Shown: in pieces, positions 23,701-34,066 of the stretch | How positions within the stretch are numbered: position 1 is the first letter of the stretch | How the letters are laid out: every line of letters begins with the position of its first letter | From: Spongilla lacustris | Taxonomy: Eukaryota; Porifera; Demospongiae; Spongillida; Spongillidae | Length of the DNA stretch: 64,000 nt | Assembly: GCA_949361645.1 (NCBI GenBank) | Contig: OX442423.1 | Span: 3,406,023-3,470,022, forward strand | Reading direction: 5' to 3' | The notes under the pieces: generated by a model | Told to the model about the DNA's origin: nothing | Seen by the model: only the letters and a program-made list of their open reading frames with translations | Database searches by the model: none | Program-made: the position numbers and the translations under genes

Positions 23701-24745
23701 AATCATTCCACTCTTAAAGGCTTTATCTGAAAAGGGTTTGATTTTTTTCATTCCATCGGAAGACCCGCATAATAGTTGGATAGTTCTTCAGAAAGAATCG
23801 ATTCTTAAAAAGATCAATGAAGTTCTGTTTTCTGTTGCATCGCATAATAACGAGTATACCAATGTACATGTATCTAACAATATTGGGATAGTACCCAAAG
23901 CTATGCTTAAAAAAATATTTCCCGAGTACGATGATGAAATGATAACTGAGATTTTGGTTCAGTTTGAATTGTGTCAAATAGTGGATCCTTCCATTGTAGA
24001 TACAGCCTTAACACCTGCTAATCTTTCAGGCTCAGATCTTGGTTCTCTGCTCTTCTTTCCAGCTCTTGTCAGGGTCGAAAGGCCCAGTAGTGCTATAATT
24101 CCCAGCAACAGTTTTGGTTGGTCCATTATTGTCAAATTTCCCTACCAGTTCTTTCCCACAGACCTTCTGCATGTCCTCCTTCATAAATTGGCATTTGGGT
24201 TTATGTTGCCTTCATTGGAGGTCACACCCCTCCACTCCTTCCTCAATTGTTGCTGTGATGTCTGGCGCTGGGGTATAAAGTGGCATGGTGGGAAAGAGGT
24301 GACCACCATTGTTGAGATGAGTGACAATTTGCAATCCATCTCCTTGGCCGTGTTGTCCCCTGATAGAACAGATCCCAAGTACTTAGAATTAGTACATTCT
24401 GTTTGTTCAGTTGTTAAGAAAACATATCAGGATATGTGTCCACATATAGAGGTGTTGGAGCTGATCTCCTGCCCTTCTGTAGCCAGTTCGGACCATACTA
24501 ATGACACTAAGGTAGAGTTGTCTTTATTGAAGAAGGCCTTTCTTGGACAGGAAAAACATGTTGTTGATGTATCTGATCAAAAGCACATTATTCTGTGTGA
24601 GTGGATGGAGATAGAGCCCAGCCTCCCATACCTTATTGAATGTAAGGCTATTTGGCGATGTTGGTAAAGAAAATAACCATTTCTTTATTTTTCAGTGTTC
24701 ACCGCTGAGATACATGCAGATCACATGATCTTGGAGGATAGGTGA
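8759..24745 (+). CDS. Ankyrin-repeat Roc-COR (ROCO-family) GTPase protein, 16 exons
   Basis: Exons: 8759-8794, 9123-9224, 10097-10195, 11175-11273, 12423-12521, 12660-12758, 14429-14527, 14608-14703, 15426-15524, 17891-17989, 18501-18599, 19280-19378, 20846-21100, 21798-21848, 23066-24641, 24696-24745. All but the last junction are phase 0; total 1018 codons. Residues 13-425 are about 12 ankyrin repeats (consensus DGxTPLMxAS...ECVxxLLxxGAxxNxQ). Roc GTPase: P-loop GNVGAGKST (449-457), switch threonine in TAGI (near 492), DVAGH (G3, 511-515), THAD (G4, 576-579). COR-like sequence follows to about 1000. There is no kinase, LRR or death domain, so it is not LRRK-like; the ankyrin-Roc-COR order resembles short animal ROCO proteins. 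Likely a cytoplasmic GTP-dependent scaffold. The end is the least sure: a 54-base intron (24642-24695) gives a short tail FTAEIHADHMILEDR; reading through would stop at 24667. No stop or frameshift inside. Confidence 0.9.
10024..10054. repeat. Perfect 15-bp inverted repeat in an intron
   Basis: GGGACCAGACCATAT, a single C, then the exact complement. It lies about 40 bases before the acceptor of the third exon of the ankyrin-Roc-COR gene. A stem here in the pre-mRNA could affect acceptor use; this is speculation. Confidence 0.7.
12274..12317. repeat. Longest TACATG tandem run
   Basis: 44 bases of perfect 6-bp repetition. Shorter runs of the same unit (8-26 bases) occur throughout the window in introns and intergenic DNA and rarely in exons. 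The unit is self-complementary, so every run can fold on either strand. Confidence 0.85.
14117..14136. repeat. Poly-C tract, 20 bases
   Basis: Run of 20 C followed by CG-interrupted C, in a long intron of the ankyrin-Roc-COR gene. A G-rich tract lies at about 13992-14008. Confidence 0.85.
15670..15692. repeat. Poly-C tract, 23 bases
   Basis: Run of 23 C in the intron after exon 9 of the ankyrin-Roc-COR gene, about 90 bases before a TTAA-flanked transposon. Confidence 0.85.
15784..16657. mobile_element. 874-bp TTAA-flanked non-autonomous DNA transposon
   Basis: Ends CACCGGTTCCGTGAAATTAG and its exact complement, continuing with lower identity to about 70 bp (shared AAAAATTAGTCTCAA). Flanked on both sides by TTAA (15780-15783 and 16658-16661), the target preferred by piggyBac and Kolobok elements. 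No transposase was recognised; the largest internal open frame (16255-16476) has no known motif. It lies wholly within the intron between exons 9 and 10 of the ankyrin-Roc-COR gene and leaves its splice sites intact. Confidence 0.85.
22367..22668 (+). repeat. Dispersed repeat, copy 1
   Basis: Similar in the same direction to 46306-46555: both contain CCAATAACAAG, a TGAAACCTTTAT-like block, GTGTACTATGTT, GATTTTCTTCT and GGAAAATGTTTCTAGTTCC in the same order. The first part (GTGGTTCAAGACACTGTAAA) also recurs at about 45345-45364. An unclassified interspersed repeat, here in an intron. Confidence 0.6.
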
Positions 24746-25055
24746 CTGATACAGATTGCATAATATTTTATTGAATTCCTCAGGACCAGAAAATATCACA
24801 CAAAAGGACAAAGCACAATCCGAAAAGAGCCATTAATTCAGACTTTTATTATTATGCTAAAGTAGAAAAAAAAAAAATCATGATAACAGTAGTATACCTG
24901 TGTCATGTACATGTATTGTGTACTTACAAATGTAGCTTGTTTTAATGATGCTTGTATCTGAAAGCCTTAAAGATTTAAGTTTGGGTGCATGCAAGTTTTA
25001 GCGAACAGGTACAGGTTGGTTGGGCGTTTCTAATGCAGATATCTATAACAGCTAA
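24746..25055. other. Downstream flank of the ankyrin-Roc-COR gene
   Basis: 3' untranslated or intergenic DNA. An alternative last exon is possible: acceptor ctcag near 24780 followed by an open stretch to a TAG near 24866. No AATAAA is close to the stop codon. Confidence 0.3.
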
Positions 25056-25187
25056 ATATGATCCTCTTAAGGCATTCTTCTTGGTAAAAGTATCTAAAAG
25101 CGTTTACACCCCTAAACAGCGCTTATATATTCGGGTGTAAACGCTTTTAGATACTTTTACCAAGAAGAATGCCTTATGAGAATCATA
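25056..25187. repeat. Hairpin element with arms of about 54 bp
   Basis: A segment beginning ATATGAT, including TAAGGCATTCTTCTTGG and ending GCGTTTACACC, is followed by about 23 bases and then its complement, with only two mismatches near the outer ends. A long near-perfect hairpin of this kind is typical of small fold-back or MITE-type elements. No target duplication was recognised. Confidence 0.8.
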
Positions 25188-26049
25188 TTCAGTTTACCGC
25201 ATTGAAATTTTGACTCAGACGACCGTTGACATAGTATATGTATAGCGATTTTCAGTACAACCTGTTGTGTATTTTAAAATAAAATAAAACCTGAATAATT
25301 ACAAAGTCACTTTCGATATTTTTTGCCATGTAGCTTTAGCCTTATCAACATAACCCTGCAATCAGATTTGTGATATCATGCACCATTTTCCCAAAAACTA
25401 ATGCCAAACAAGTCCTTAAAAAAATGCTCAACTACCACGGTTTCAATTGTAAGTCTGCCAGAAAGGTCAGCAGTGATCCTACTTTTCGGCAGGGAAACAG
25501 ATAGCAAAATGAGTGGCATAAGGAGTCTAAGTGGTGTGTGCTTCTCTGCCCCAGTTGCCACAGGTCTAGACAGCCAGGGGAACACACAGCCTTGGCACTT
25601 AGGAACATTAGCAATGTGCTTGCACTGCTCATGATCACAGCTGCAGCACCATTAATTATTGTTATTACAAATATGAGTGCTGGATTACGTACGTGCATGT
25701 AAATGAGGTTTGATGCCGTCCTAGTTACATGTACACCAAAAGCAATTCACTGCTTTGATGTCAATTGAGGCAATGTACCTGCATATATAAAACCTAAAGA
25801 GTGACAAAATAGATGTGTCTTTTAAAATGATGTCTAAATCGTTACATTGAGTCTAGAAAATAAGCCTCATTTTTTCAAATTTCATTTGTGCTCTCATTTA
25901 TACTCAATCCAGGAGTGAGCTCCTTGTATTAGGTATGCACGAGTTATGCCATGAGAAAAAGAGCTCAAAATGGTGATTTTCAACATCTACCAACTCAAAA
26001 ACGAATGACCTGAGCATATTGTCTTAATTGTATTATCAGAATGTATAAT

Positions 26050-26618
26050 ATAGTTAACTTGTTTCAATAGTTAAGATACCTTCCTATACATATTTAGTGA
26101 TCACACTCTCCAATTCCGCAGTCACAAGGCACAACCGCCTTCGTGACAGCTTTGCAGATTTCTGTCGTAAGGCTTGTCTTGCTCCTGAAATTGAAAGAGG
26201 TTTTTGGCTCACCTCAACAAAGGACAGAACACGACTGGCTGATGTGTTGGTGCCTAACTGGTCTCTCTCACGTTCAGCAGCATTTGACCTGAAGTTAATC
26301 AATCCGCTCAACTCAAACTTTTTATTGGGAGCGAGCATGACCTCAGGTTATACTGCTGAGCTGGGAGAGCAGGACAAACATGCCAAAAATGACATTCCCT
26401 GTACAGAGTGAGGTTGGGTATGTGTCCCATTGGTCGTGGAGGTATTTGGTGTTTGTCGAAATGAGGCACAAGAAGCTCTCTCAAGGGTTGCCAAGAAACT
26501 AGCCATCAGGGCTAGTCATTTCTGGCCTGAGGTGTTAGCTTCAATCTACTGCTGCCTGGGCATTACCCTGATGCGCCAGAATGCAAGGGCTTTACTGGGA
26601 AGAACAAGTAGATATTAG
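26050..26618 (+). pseudogene. C-terminal remnant of a LINE-like retroelement protein
   Basis: One frame reads RHNRLRDSFADFCRKACLAP, then RTRLADVLVPNWS, AFDLKLINPLN, GWVCVPLVVEVFG and RNEAQEALSRVAKKLAIR, ending at 26618. This order (RHN-LRD, R-ADVL, AFDL-V-sPL, GW-cvPL-vE) is one I know from the C-terminal, nuclease-like end of repetitive reverse-transcriptase proteins in invertebrate genomes. A single TGA at about 26409-26411 interrupts the frame between CTE and GWV. No reverse transcriptase core lies upstream, so the copy is truncated and dead. Confidence 0.6.
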
Positions 26619-27589
26619 CTCAGTGTACATGTATAGCTTAGTATTTAGTTTTCTGCATTGTGTTCCTCATATATATCTATGTGTTTTCATAGTGCTTTTA
26701 AATTAAAACACCATTTTTGTCAGCATCGCCGTTTTATATTGTTAAATTGTTTATTGTCACAAAATGGCCGGTGAGACTAAGTATAACTTCAGCTGTAATA
26801 ACACAACTTCAATCTTGCACGAATTGGTTGAGTTGATAAACATAATTATGAGAAATTGATTAACATAACTATGAGAAGTTCATAATTACCATAATAAAGA
26901 TATATTGAATCAGTTTATGGTATCCTCAAAACCATTTATTTGTCAGAATTAGGAAACTATAATCACTTAATAATTACATAATTCGTGACTAGAATTCCAT
27001 GTCTTCAAGATAAAACTATTCATTTATGTTTTACTTGCAATAGTCATATGTAGACAATCAACTTGTCTTGTAATAGTAGACAAAAGATAATAATGTTTCA
27101 AGCTGCCTAACAGGGCAAATCCTATCCTTTTTTTCTCATATTCATAAATGCTTTTAGATCCTGCTGGATTCATTCTTTTTTTTTTTTGGCTTATTGCAAG
27201 ATGCCTCATAGGAGCATCCACAAATTATGGCACGCCTTTTCATTATACATATGTACATCATCATGCTTTTTGTCACCTCTCCCTTTCTGCATGATCCAAG
27301 CAGAGCAATCAAACTAACCCACATACTGTACATGTGTCCATAACTTTACTGCAAAAAGCATCTTGGATCTAGGATGTCTGGAGATTAAACTTCAAAATAA
27401 GTGTTGTGTGTTAGTGGCATGCCTATTATGGTTACTGCATGCATCATCACAATGGCAATTATTTTAATTGTATGCAGTAGCATGCTAAAACATGCCGGTG
27501 TACACACAGCACCTACATACCGAGAATACCATAATACAGCATCACTACATCATCCTAATACCTACATAAATATGTCAGCACAGTTTTAG
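26619..27589. other. Intergenic AT-rich stretch
   Basis: No gene recognised. Short direct repeats (CATAA-TATGAGAA, about 26840-26880) and a T10 tract are the only structures noted. Confidence 0.4.
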
Positions 27590-29530
27590 CACCATAGTTA
27601 GCAACATACACAGTATACCATCTCTCACATCTAGTGCAGTACCAGAGGGTCTCTTCAGATCCAAGACAGTGTGGATCTTTTTTCCTTGAGGATCATATAT
27701 GGAGAGGCAGCTGCCACTATCTTCACTAACAATACTGTAACCTTCATCATCAATGACTATTCCTTCAAGGTCCTCAAAGATCACCATACATTCTGACATA
27801 GGCACCTTCTCTGGTGAAAACGTTTGTTTGAACCATAAGCTGCAATTTGTATGTTTCCATGAGAGTCTAAGGCAAGACCACATGGGTACTGAAAAGAATG
27901 GTTTCCAGAATTGTCCAACTGCTGTTCACATGGAACCTTTCCCAGCTACTAGATGGTTCGATTAGTCTTTCGCCCCTATAGCCTAATAAATGCTGACATA
28001 TCAGGCAGTGTGTCATAAAGATGGAAGTGGTGAAGGCATGCTCAGACAATTGGCAATTACATAATGATTTTTGGTATTTAAAAATGCGAGTATTGTCGCA
28101 AACAATGACACAACCTTGCATTTATCATAGAAGAATCACCCATCATACTCCATAGTCTGTGATCCTACCATCTATGGACAATACCCAACCACCAATGTCA
28201 TTGAATATTTGTATCCTATCGTTACCATAGTCAGAAACTATCACTCTGTTGTTTGAATCAACAATGATTGCTCTGGGACAAATGAACTGTCCCTCTCCTG
28301 ACCCCTGCTGACCAAACGTATGAAGGAACTCTCCGCTTAATGTTAGCTTTTGTACACAATGCTTGTGAAGTCAGTAACATACAACACATCACCCTTGATG
28401 AATATACCATATGATGAACTGAACTAACCATCATCGCTTTCAGGACTACGTATGTTGTGCTTCAGGTGACCTGCTTGATGATACAACCTATGTACGAATT
28501 CTTACTCCCTACATATATTTCTCCATTGTAATGGATAGCAACACAAATAGGACTACTATTACACTTTATCTCTTTGGCGTTATGAATTGTGTGGTAGTCT
28601 CGTTTAGATCTCACATTAAGTTCGTGAGGACTGTTCTGTACATGTTGACCATCCATTGTGATGAGGAGTTGGTGAGGTTCAATAGCCTCAGGGGTGAGGG
28701 TGATGGTGTAGGTACCATCTCTGTGGTTCTCTAGCTCTCCATACAAAATGACTTCTTTGTGGGCCTCAGACCTCATCTCAGTCTTCACCTGTGAACCACC
28801 ATGTAGGGACCTCTCTCCATTAAAGATCCTTGTGTCCAATGTTATCAAAAACTTTCTGTATATTGTGGTCACAGATGGCAGTGTAATTAAGCTTTTAATT
28901 GGAAATTGTGATTGGTCAAAGACATAGCCAAATTTTGGTAGTTCCTTTATAAGTGAATCTACTTTCATATCTGCAGTTATGCAGCGGGACACATCTTTGA
29001 CCTTTCTAAGAGTGCAGTTCAGTGGATATCAGCCCTTTCATAGCTACTACCTCATGGTCAGTGTGGGTCTGGAGGATGTGGGAGGTCACCTCACGGTAGT
29101 GATTGATATCCTCTCGTATCTTCTCAAGCTGCTTCTCCTGGAGGCTAAGGGCTGTTGGCTGAGTGAGTACAATGGTTTCCAACTCTGAGAACAGTGCCTT
29201 CCTCCCTTTCCTCAAATGTTTTTTTTAGCTCTACAAAAGCCTATTTGATGGCTAGTTCTGCTTCCTGTTTGGAAGTCTCCAATTGTTTCATCTTCCACTC
29301 TTTAGCATCAGTAGCACCAGTCAATGTATCATGCACACATTGGAGTGTCCCTTTCATATCACCTCGATGAGCCTCTGCAACAGCTGACAGTTTAGATACG
29401 TCATGGTCCTTGTGCAACTGTGGTGCAGTCTCTGCATACCAGCAAGTTGCAAGATTTGCAATAAAAATTCAGCTTATTTTCCGCATGATTTGGTTGAGAG
29501 CAATAATACTTCCCTCGTTTCATAGTGGTA
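27590..29530 (-). pseudogene. TRIM-NHL (B-box, coiled coil, filamin, NHL) pseudogene
   Basis: Reading from high to low coordinates: B-box zinc-finger remnant (about 29420-29500: KLNFYCKSCNLLVCRDC followed, in another frame, by HKDHD), coiled coil (AEAHRGDMKGTL, then LEKIREDINHYREVTSHIL, 29006-29380), filamin-type Ig repeat (28462-28992: EVILYGELENHRDGTYTI, TPEAIEPHQLLITMDGQHV, SPHELNV), then NHL propeller blades (28140-28330: FGQQGSGEGQF, VIVSDYGNDRIQIF; 27575-27883: GIVIDDEGYSIVSED). This is the domain order of TRIM2/3/71-type ubiquitin ligases and related sponge proteins. A stop (AIK*AF near 29243), several frameshifts and the lack of a RING finger upstream mark it as a pseudogene. A hairpin element sits just beyond the B-box, where the RING would be expected. 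Confidence 0.8.
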
Positions 29531-29553
29531 TGCCCAGTCCAACTACATTGTGT

Positions 29554-29846
29554 ACAAGATATAAAAATTTAATAAAAATAAAATTGGTGATGTAGGATTT
29601 GTAGACAGCAATTGAGTAAAAAGTAAGGAAACAACGAATTACGTATTCATTAATATAAATTATAAATATTACATACCTACATTTAGCACTAAATTTCAGG
29701 CAGGTAGATTTGCTAAATAATGTAGGTATGTAATATTTATAATTTATATTAATGAATGCATAATACCTGTAATTCCTTGTTTCCTTACTTTTTACTCAAT
29801 TGCTGTCTACAAATCCCACATCACCAATTAAATTTTTATATCTTGT
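29554..29846. mobile_element. Hairpin MITE-like element, arms of about 125 bp
   Basis: The left arm (ACAAGATATAAAAATTTAAT ... TAAATATTACATACCTACAT) is repeated as its reverse complement after a loop of about 35 bases. The arms differ by a 7- to 12-base indel and a few substitutions. It is located where the 5' part of the TRIM-NHL pseudogene should be. No transposase and no clear target duplication. Confidence 0.85.
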
Positions 29847-30392
29847 TTCATTGCATTTTCCCCCCTGGCGGGTTCCTACTTATATGTTACATGCATGAGA
29901 GCAAACAAAGAAGGAAGGGCAACCTTGGAATACTACCCGTTTATATAGCACATCACATCATAGCAGTATAAGACAGTTTGATCTGCTCACTTGCTATCAC
30001 TGGCATCATTAAATCACATCATAATCAAATGATTTCTTTTAAACAGCTAAGGTTTCTGAAAGTTCTTGCATGTGACTGCACACACCCCCCCGGCTGCACA
30101 TGTCATACACAAGAACCTCCATCACAACTATCCTCACAGGATTCAAAGCCCTCTTCTCTTGACTGAAGGTACTCGTTCTTCAAAGCCAGTAGCAAAGGCA
30201 TCATGATTAATTGCCATAAATGTCTGTACCTGATGTGAGCATGTATGGTGTGCGGATTAAAGCAATTGGCCATTCATACCAAAGATGCTTACCAGATTGC
30301 TTGCCATTTTCATATGTGTTGCCGCAAAAGTACCACCAATGAGTACAGCACAGAACATCATGGCCAAACTATCCAGCTGTGCTGGGGCAGAT

Positions 30393-30516
30393 AGTTGGAG
30401 AAGGAAGTGAAGGAGGGGAAAGAAGAAAAGTAGGGGGAGAGGAGAGAGGGAGGAGGGAGAGGAGAGAGGAAGAGAAGGCGGGAGGAGGAGAAGGGGAGGA
30501 GAGAAGAGAAGATGGG
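30393..30516. repeat. Polypurine (G/A) tract
   Basis: About 120 bases almost entirely of G and A on the plus strand, built from GGAGGAG and GAGAGGA-like units. It lies in the putative intron of the LDH2-like exons. Long open frames on the minus strand here (runs of Leu/Ser/Pro) are composition artefacts. Confidence 0.8.
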
Positions 30517-30593
30517 AGCAAAGGAGGGGATAGATGACCCCTTGGCAACATATCCGTGGGACATGGTGCACACAAACATACACATACATCCAC

Positions 30594-30792
30594 CTTTCCA
30601 GAGTGGTCCAGCCCTCATCCTGGTAGAATGGTCCGGTGTTCCCTTTCCTCTTCTTCATGTCCACCTAATAACATCAGCCAAGAACAGCTCACATCTGGCA
30701 GACATACACATTTGAACGAATAAAACATACCTTCCCCAGTGCAGCATTGCTTGTGGCCATGTCAAGAACAAAGCTGTCCTCATTGGAAGCTT
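30594..30792 (-). CDS. Two exons resembling malate/L-lactate dehydrogenase (LDH2/MDH2 family)
   Basis: Exon 30731-30792 (acceptor gacag, donor GTATGT) reads ASNEDSFVLDMATSNAALGK. Exon 30594-30664 (acceptor attag) continues VDMKKRKGNTGPFYQDEGW; the phase-0 join gives ALGKVDMKKRKG. The LDH2/MDH2 oxidoreductase family (NAD(P)-dependent, unrelated to classical LDH) has a conserved P-FVLDMATS-vA-GKve-A-rkg segment, which fits. A possible third piece at about 30282-30370 (LAMMFCAVLIGGTF) recalls the family's GLAL-velL-GvL-Ga segment, but its phase does not join cleanly. The N-terminal exons were not found. The gene is either incomplete or a decayed remnant; catalytic residues cannot be judged. Confidence 0.5.
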
Positions 30793-30891
30793 CTGTCACA
30801 GGAGAGATATGACTTATGGGGTTATGGGGTTACCAGTGCAGCCTGAATGAGCAGAGCACCTGATTTGCTCTGGTGGGGACCACCTTGGGGA

Positions 30892-30913
30892 GGGGGGGGG
30901 GGGGGGGGGGGGG
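30892..30913. repeat. Poly-G tract, 22 bases
   Basis: Run of 22 G followed within 80 bases by a CA/CATA microsatellite (about 30949-30990). Confidence 0.85.
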
Positions 30914-30989
30914 AACTGCATAAGTGCCACTAGGCCTGTAATTCAACACATACACACACTCACTCACGCACACACACATACACACATAT

Positions 30990-33655
30990 ACATAGAACCT
31001 AGAAGGCTGTTTTCTTACACACTTCAACACCAATTAATTGGATTTTAATCAGCTAATTTTATGTGGTCTTTTTTAAACATTCTTAGTTCATACATACATG
31101 TACAGCTTCAATTTAAATACAATGTATATAATTAATTGGTGTTAGAAAAACAGCTGCAAAGTCTCATGGTTTTGTAATAGCTTTGTGCATTCAAAATTCC
31201 TATGCATTCTAAATTCTAATGAATTTAATTATGCCTACTAGAACTTAAGTTATTATAGTTGGACTGTTTTCATTGAAGATACATTGTACATTGTGTAACT
31301 AACTTTCTGGGTTTCATGATTTCTATCTAAAAATGGAAGTGATTAACTGTGTGTCATTTCTTTTTATGTTCAATCAGAAAACACTAAGTACAATCATGCA
31401 CCTGCGCATTTAACAATGAGTGATGTGATGTTAGTAACTGAATGTGTGGCCAAAGCAAATGATGATAACAATGCTTCTAATCTACCAGTGATAGTAATGT
31501 ACATGTAGATTGTAATAATACTACAAACCTAAACTGTTGTCTTTTAATCAATCAGTATACATGTATTTACCTAGACAGTACATGTATGTACCTGTCCATG
31601 TGGGATGTGAATTTTTAAAAGCATACCTTACATGTATGTACTTTTACATGTGAATTGCAAATTGATCTAGGTCCCAGACCATACATGTACTATAGCTATG
31701 CATTGTCCACTGGACTAATGTATTTTTACTGTTGATTATTATCACACTTTTGGTTCATTTGGTGGTGATTTGAGCAGCAAAATAAACCTTGAAGAGTATA
31801 AAGAATAGCATCTTGAGGTTTGGCAAATAATTTTAATAACAGAAGTATTAATAATGCTTCATTTTAATCAGTGTGACAATTCAACTATATTTGTATCACC
31901 TCTAAAATCACTATACACATGGTTATGGCATAACTGTGTGGGCGCACGTGAGTAATTGTGAGTTACTATGAAGATGGCAGCGTTAATTCTGAATAAGAAC
32001 TTTAATTTTAATTTCATTCTTCAAACCAATTTTGGTGTCGATTCTGTATGTTTCGTGGATCAAGATGCTTTTTTAGGGCCCAGAACTGGTGTGTGCATGT
32101 GTGTGTGTGCATGTGTGTGTGTGTGTGTTTGTGTGTGAAAATTGAACTCTTTTAAAAAAAAAAGATTCACAGTTTATATACATGTTCATGTGTTACATGT
32201 ATGTACAGCTTTAGTTGGTAATTGATGATGTGTATTAGAAAAACAGCCCAAAAGTCTCATGGCTTTGTAAGAGCTTTTGTGCATTCAAAATTCTTATAAT
32301 CAAATATTTTATTCAATGATCATTGAAGCTGCTCCAACTGGAGTACATGTGTGTGTGTTGTGTGTGTGGTGTGAGTTACATGTATCATCTTGATGGTAGC
32401 AGACATCCATTTCTGAAATATTTTTTAATGTGATTGTGTGTGTTGAGGTGTTTGTGCAGGTTTGTGTTACAGTGTGTTTATGCATGCATATGTGTGTGTT
32501 GTGTACAGGGTGTGTTGTGTACAGGGTGTGTTGTTTGTAGTTATTATCTACATGTAGATGGTAGCAGAGGGCAATTCTGAATACATGTACATGTAAGTAT
32601 TTTTAAATTTAACTCCTACAGCCAATTTAACTGTTCACATGCATCAAGATACAAACAACACACCCTGTACATAACACACACATGCACAAGCACACACACA
32701 CATGCACCAGTTGTGGGCCATTTCAACAAATTGTTTTACAAGAAATGAATGCACAAAAAGTACAATGCACTTGAAAAGAATCCGCAAAGGTTTTGAACAC
32801 GTTGAACACAATTCAAAATCACACGATCACATTTACATTACATGTATGTAGGCTGTACATGTAGTTCTAACTATCTCATGAGACTTTTCTTAAAGCTCTT
32901 ACAGAACAGATGAGACTTTTAGAAAAGTAGAACTCACATGCTTACAAGGAGAGGACCCAGAAAGTTAGTTTTATTTCTGTATTGAATGAAACAATACAAC
33001 TGAATTCAGCTCTACAAATGGAAGGCATCCACATATATGTACAGTAAATTTAAAGCTGTTATGAAGGACTTTTTACTTCAAATAAATTCAAGCCATCTTA
33101 GCTATTTCGCATGTTACATGTAGTACATGTCTATGAATATGTTCTGCCTTTGGTATGTCACTGTTCATCCTGCTACATAGCAATCCATCTCATTACATAA
33201 TAATGTAACTTTGCTTTTCCAATGTAGACCTTCAATGCCATGGGATGGGAGGGGTGCAAGACAATGGAAGAGAGCGAGGGGAGGAGGTATCTATTGCACA
33301 CTTTGTTTTCAAAGATGTTCTTCTTCCCCCCACCCCTCCTATGACTGCAGGGTATGGTGTGTTCAGATGTCCTCAAGGATAAGTGGTCCTCTGGACATTG
33401 GAGCACTGCTGCTGTCTTCTGAGCTCATGTGATTCAAGGGGAGCATACTAAGACACATCAAGCTGGTACTTCGATTTAAATATAATATTCCTCTGCACCT
33501 GTGTTTTCCTTATATGTACAGTGTAGTGTAAGGAGTTTTGGGAGAATGCACTGCTCGAGAAATAAATGAAGCCAAAATAAATGGTATCAAATTAATTGTG
33601 TCCTAGTATTGGAAGTATGGGCATGGAGTGCATTCGAGTGGTAGAACAGCACGAA
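30990..33655. other. Long gene-poor stretch with GT microsatellites
   Basis: No exon recognised. GT-rich microsatellites lie at about 32093-32138 and 32340-32375, followed by three copies of the 15-base block TGTGTTGTGTACAGG-like sequence around 32495-32545. Sequences around 31138-31200 and 32229-32295 repeat each other (AGAAAAACAGC-CAAAGTCTCATGG-TTTGTAA-AGCTTT-TGTGCATTCAAAATTC), a diverged interspersed repeat. Confidence 0.5.
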
Positions 33656-33659
33656 TCCT

Positions 33660-34066
33660 CATTCCCTCACATGACCTCACTGTCCCCTCACATGACCCCA
33701 CTGTCCCCTCACATGACCCCACTGTCCCTCACATGACCCCACTGTCCCCTCACATGACCCCACTGTCCCCTCACATGACCCCACTGTCCCCTAACATGAC
33801 TCCACTGTCTCCGCACATGACCCCACTGTCCCTCACATGACCCCACTGTCCCCTCACATGACCTCACTGTTTCCGCACATGACCCCACTGTCCCCTCACA
33901 TGACCCCACTGTCCCCTCACATGACCCCACTGTCCCCTCACATGACCCCACTGTCCCCTCACATGACCCCACTGTCCCCTCACATGACCCCACTGTCCCC
34001 TCACATGACCCCACTGTCCCCTCACATGACCCCACTGTCCCCTCACATGACCCCACTGTCCCCTCA
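33660..34066. repeat. 21-bp minisatellite, about 19 units
   Basis: Unit TCACATGACCCCACTGTCCCC, with a few units one base shorter. The last ten units are nearly identical, which suggests recent amplification. Because 21 is a multiple of 3, both strands show repetitive open frames; they carry no start or splice context and are not called as genes. Confidence 0.92.

Noticed and set aside
30257..30664. 135-codon minus open frame
   Set aside because: Its middle is translated polypurine tract; only the ends coincide with the LDH2-like exons.
33660..34066. CRISPR-like regular repeats
   Set aside because: Units are contiguous with no spacers, and the DNA is animal.
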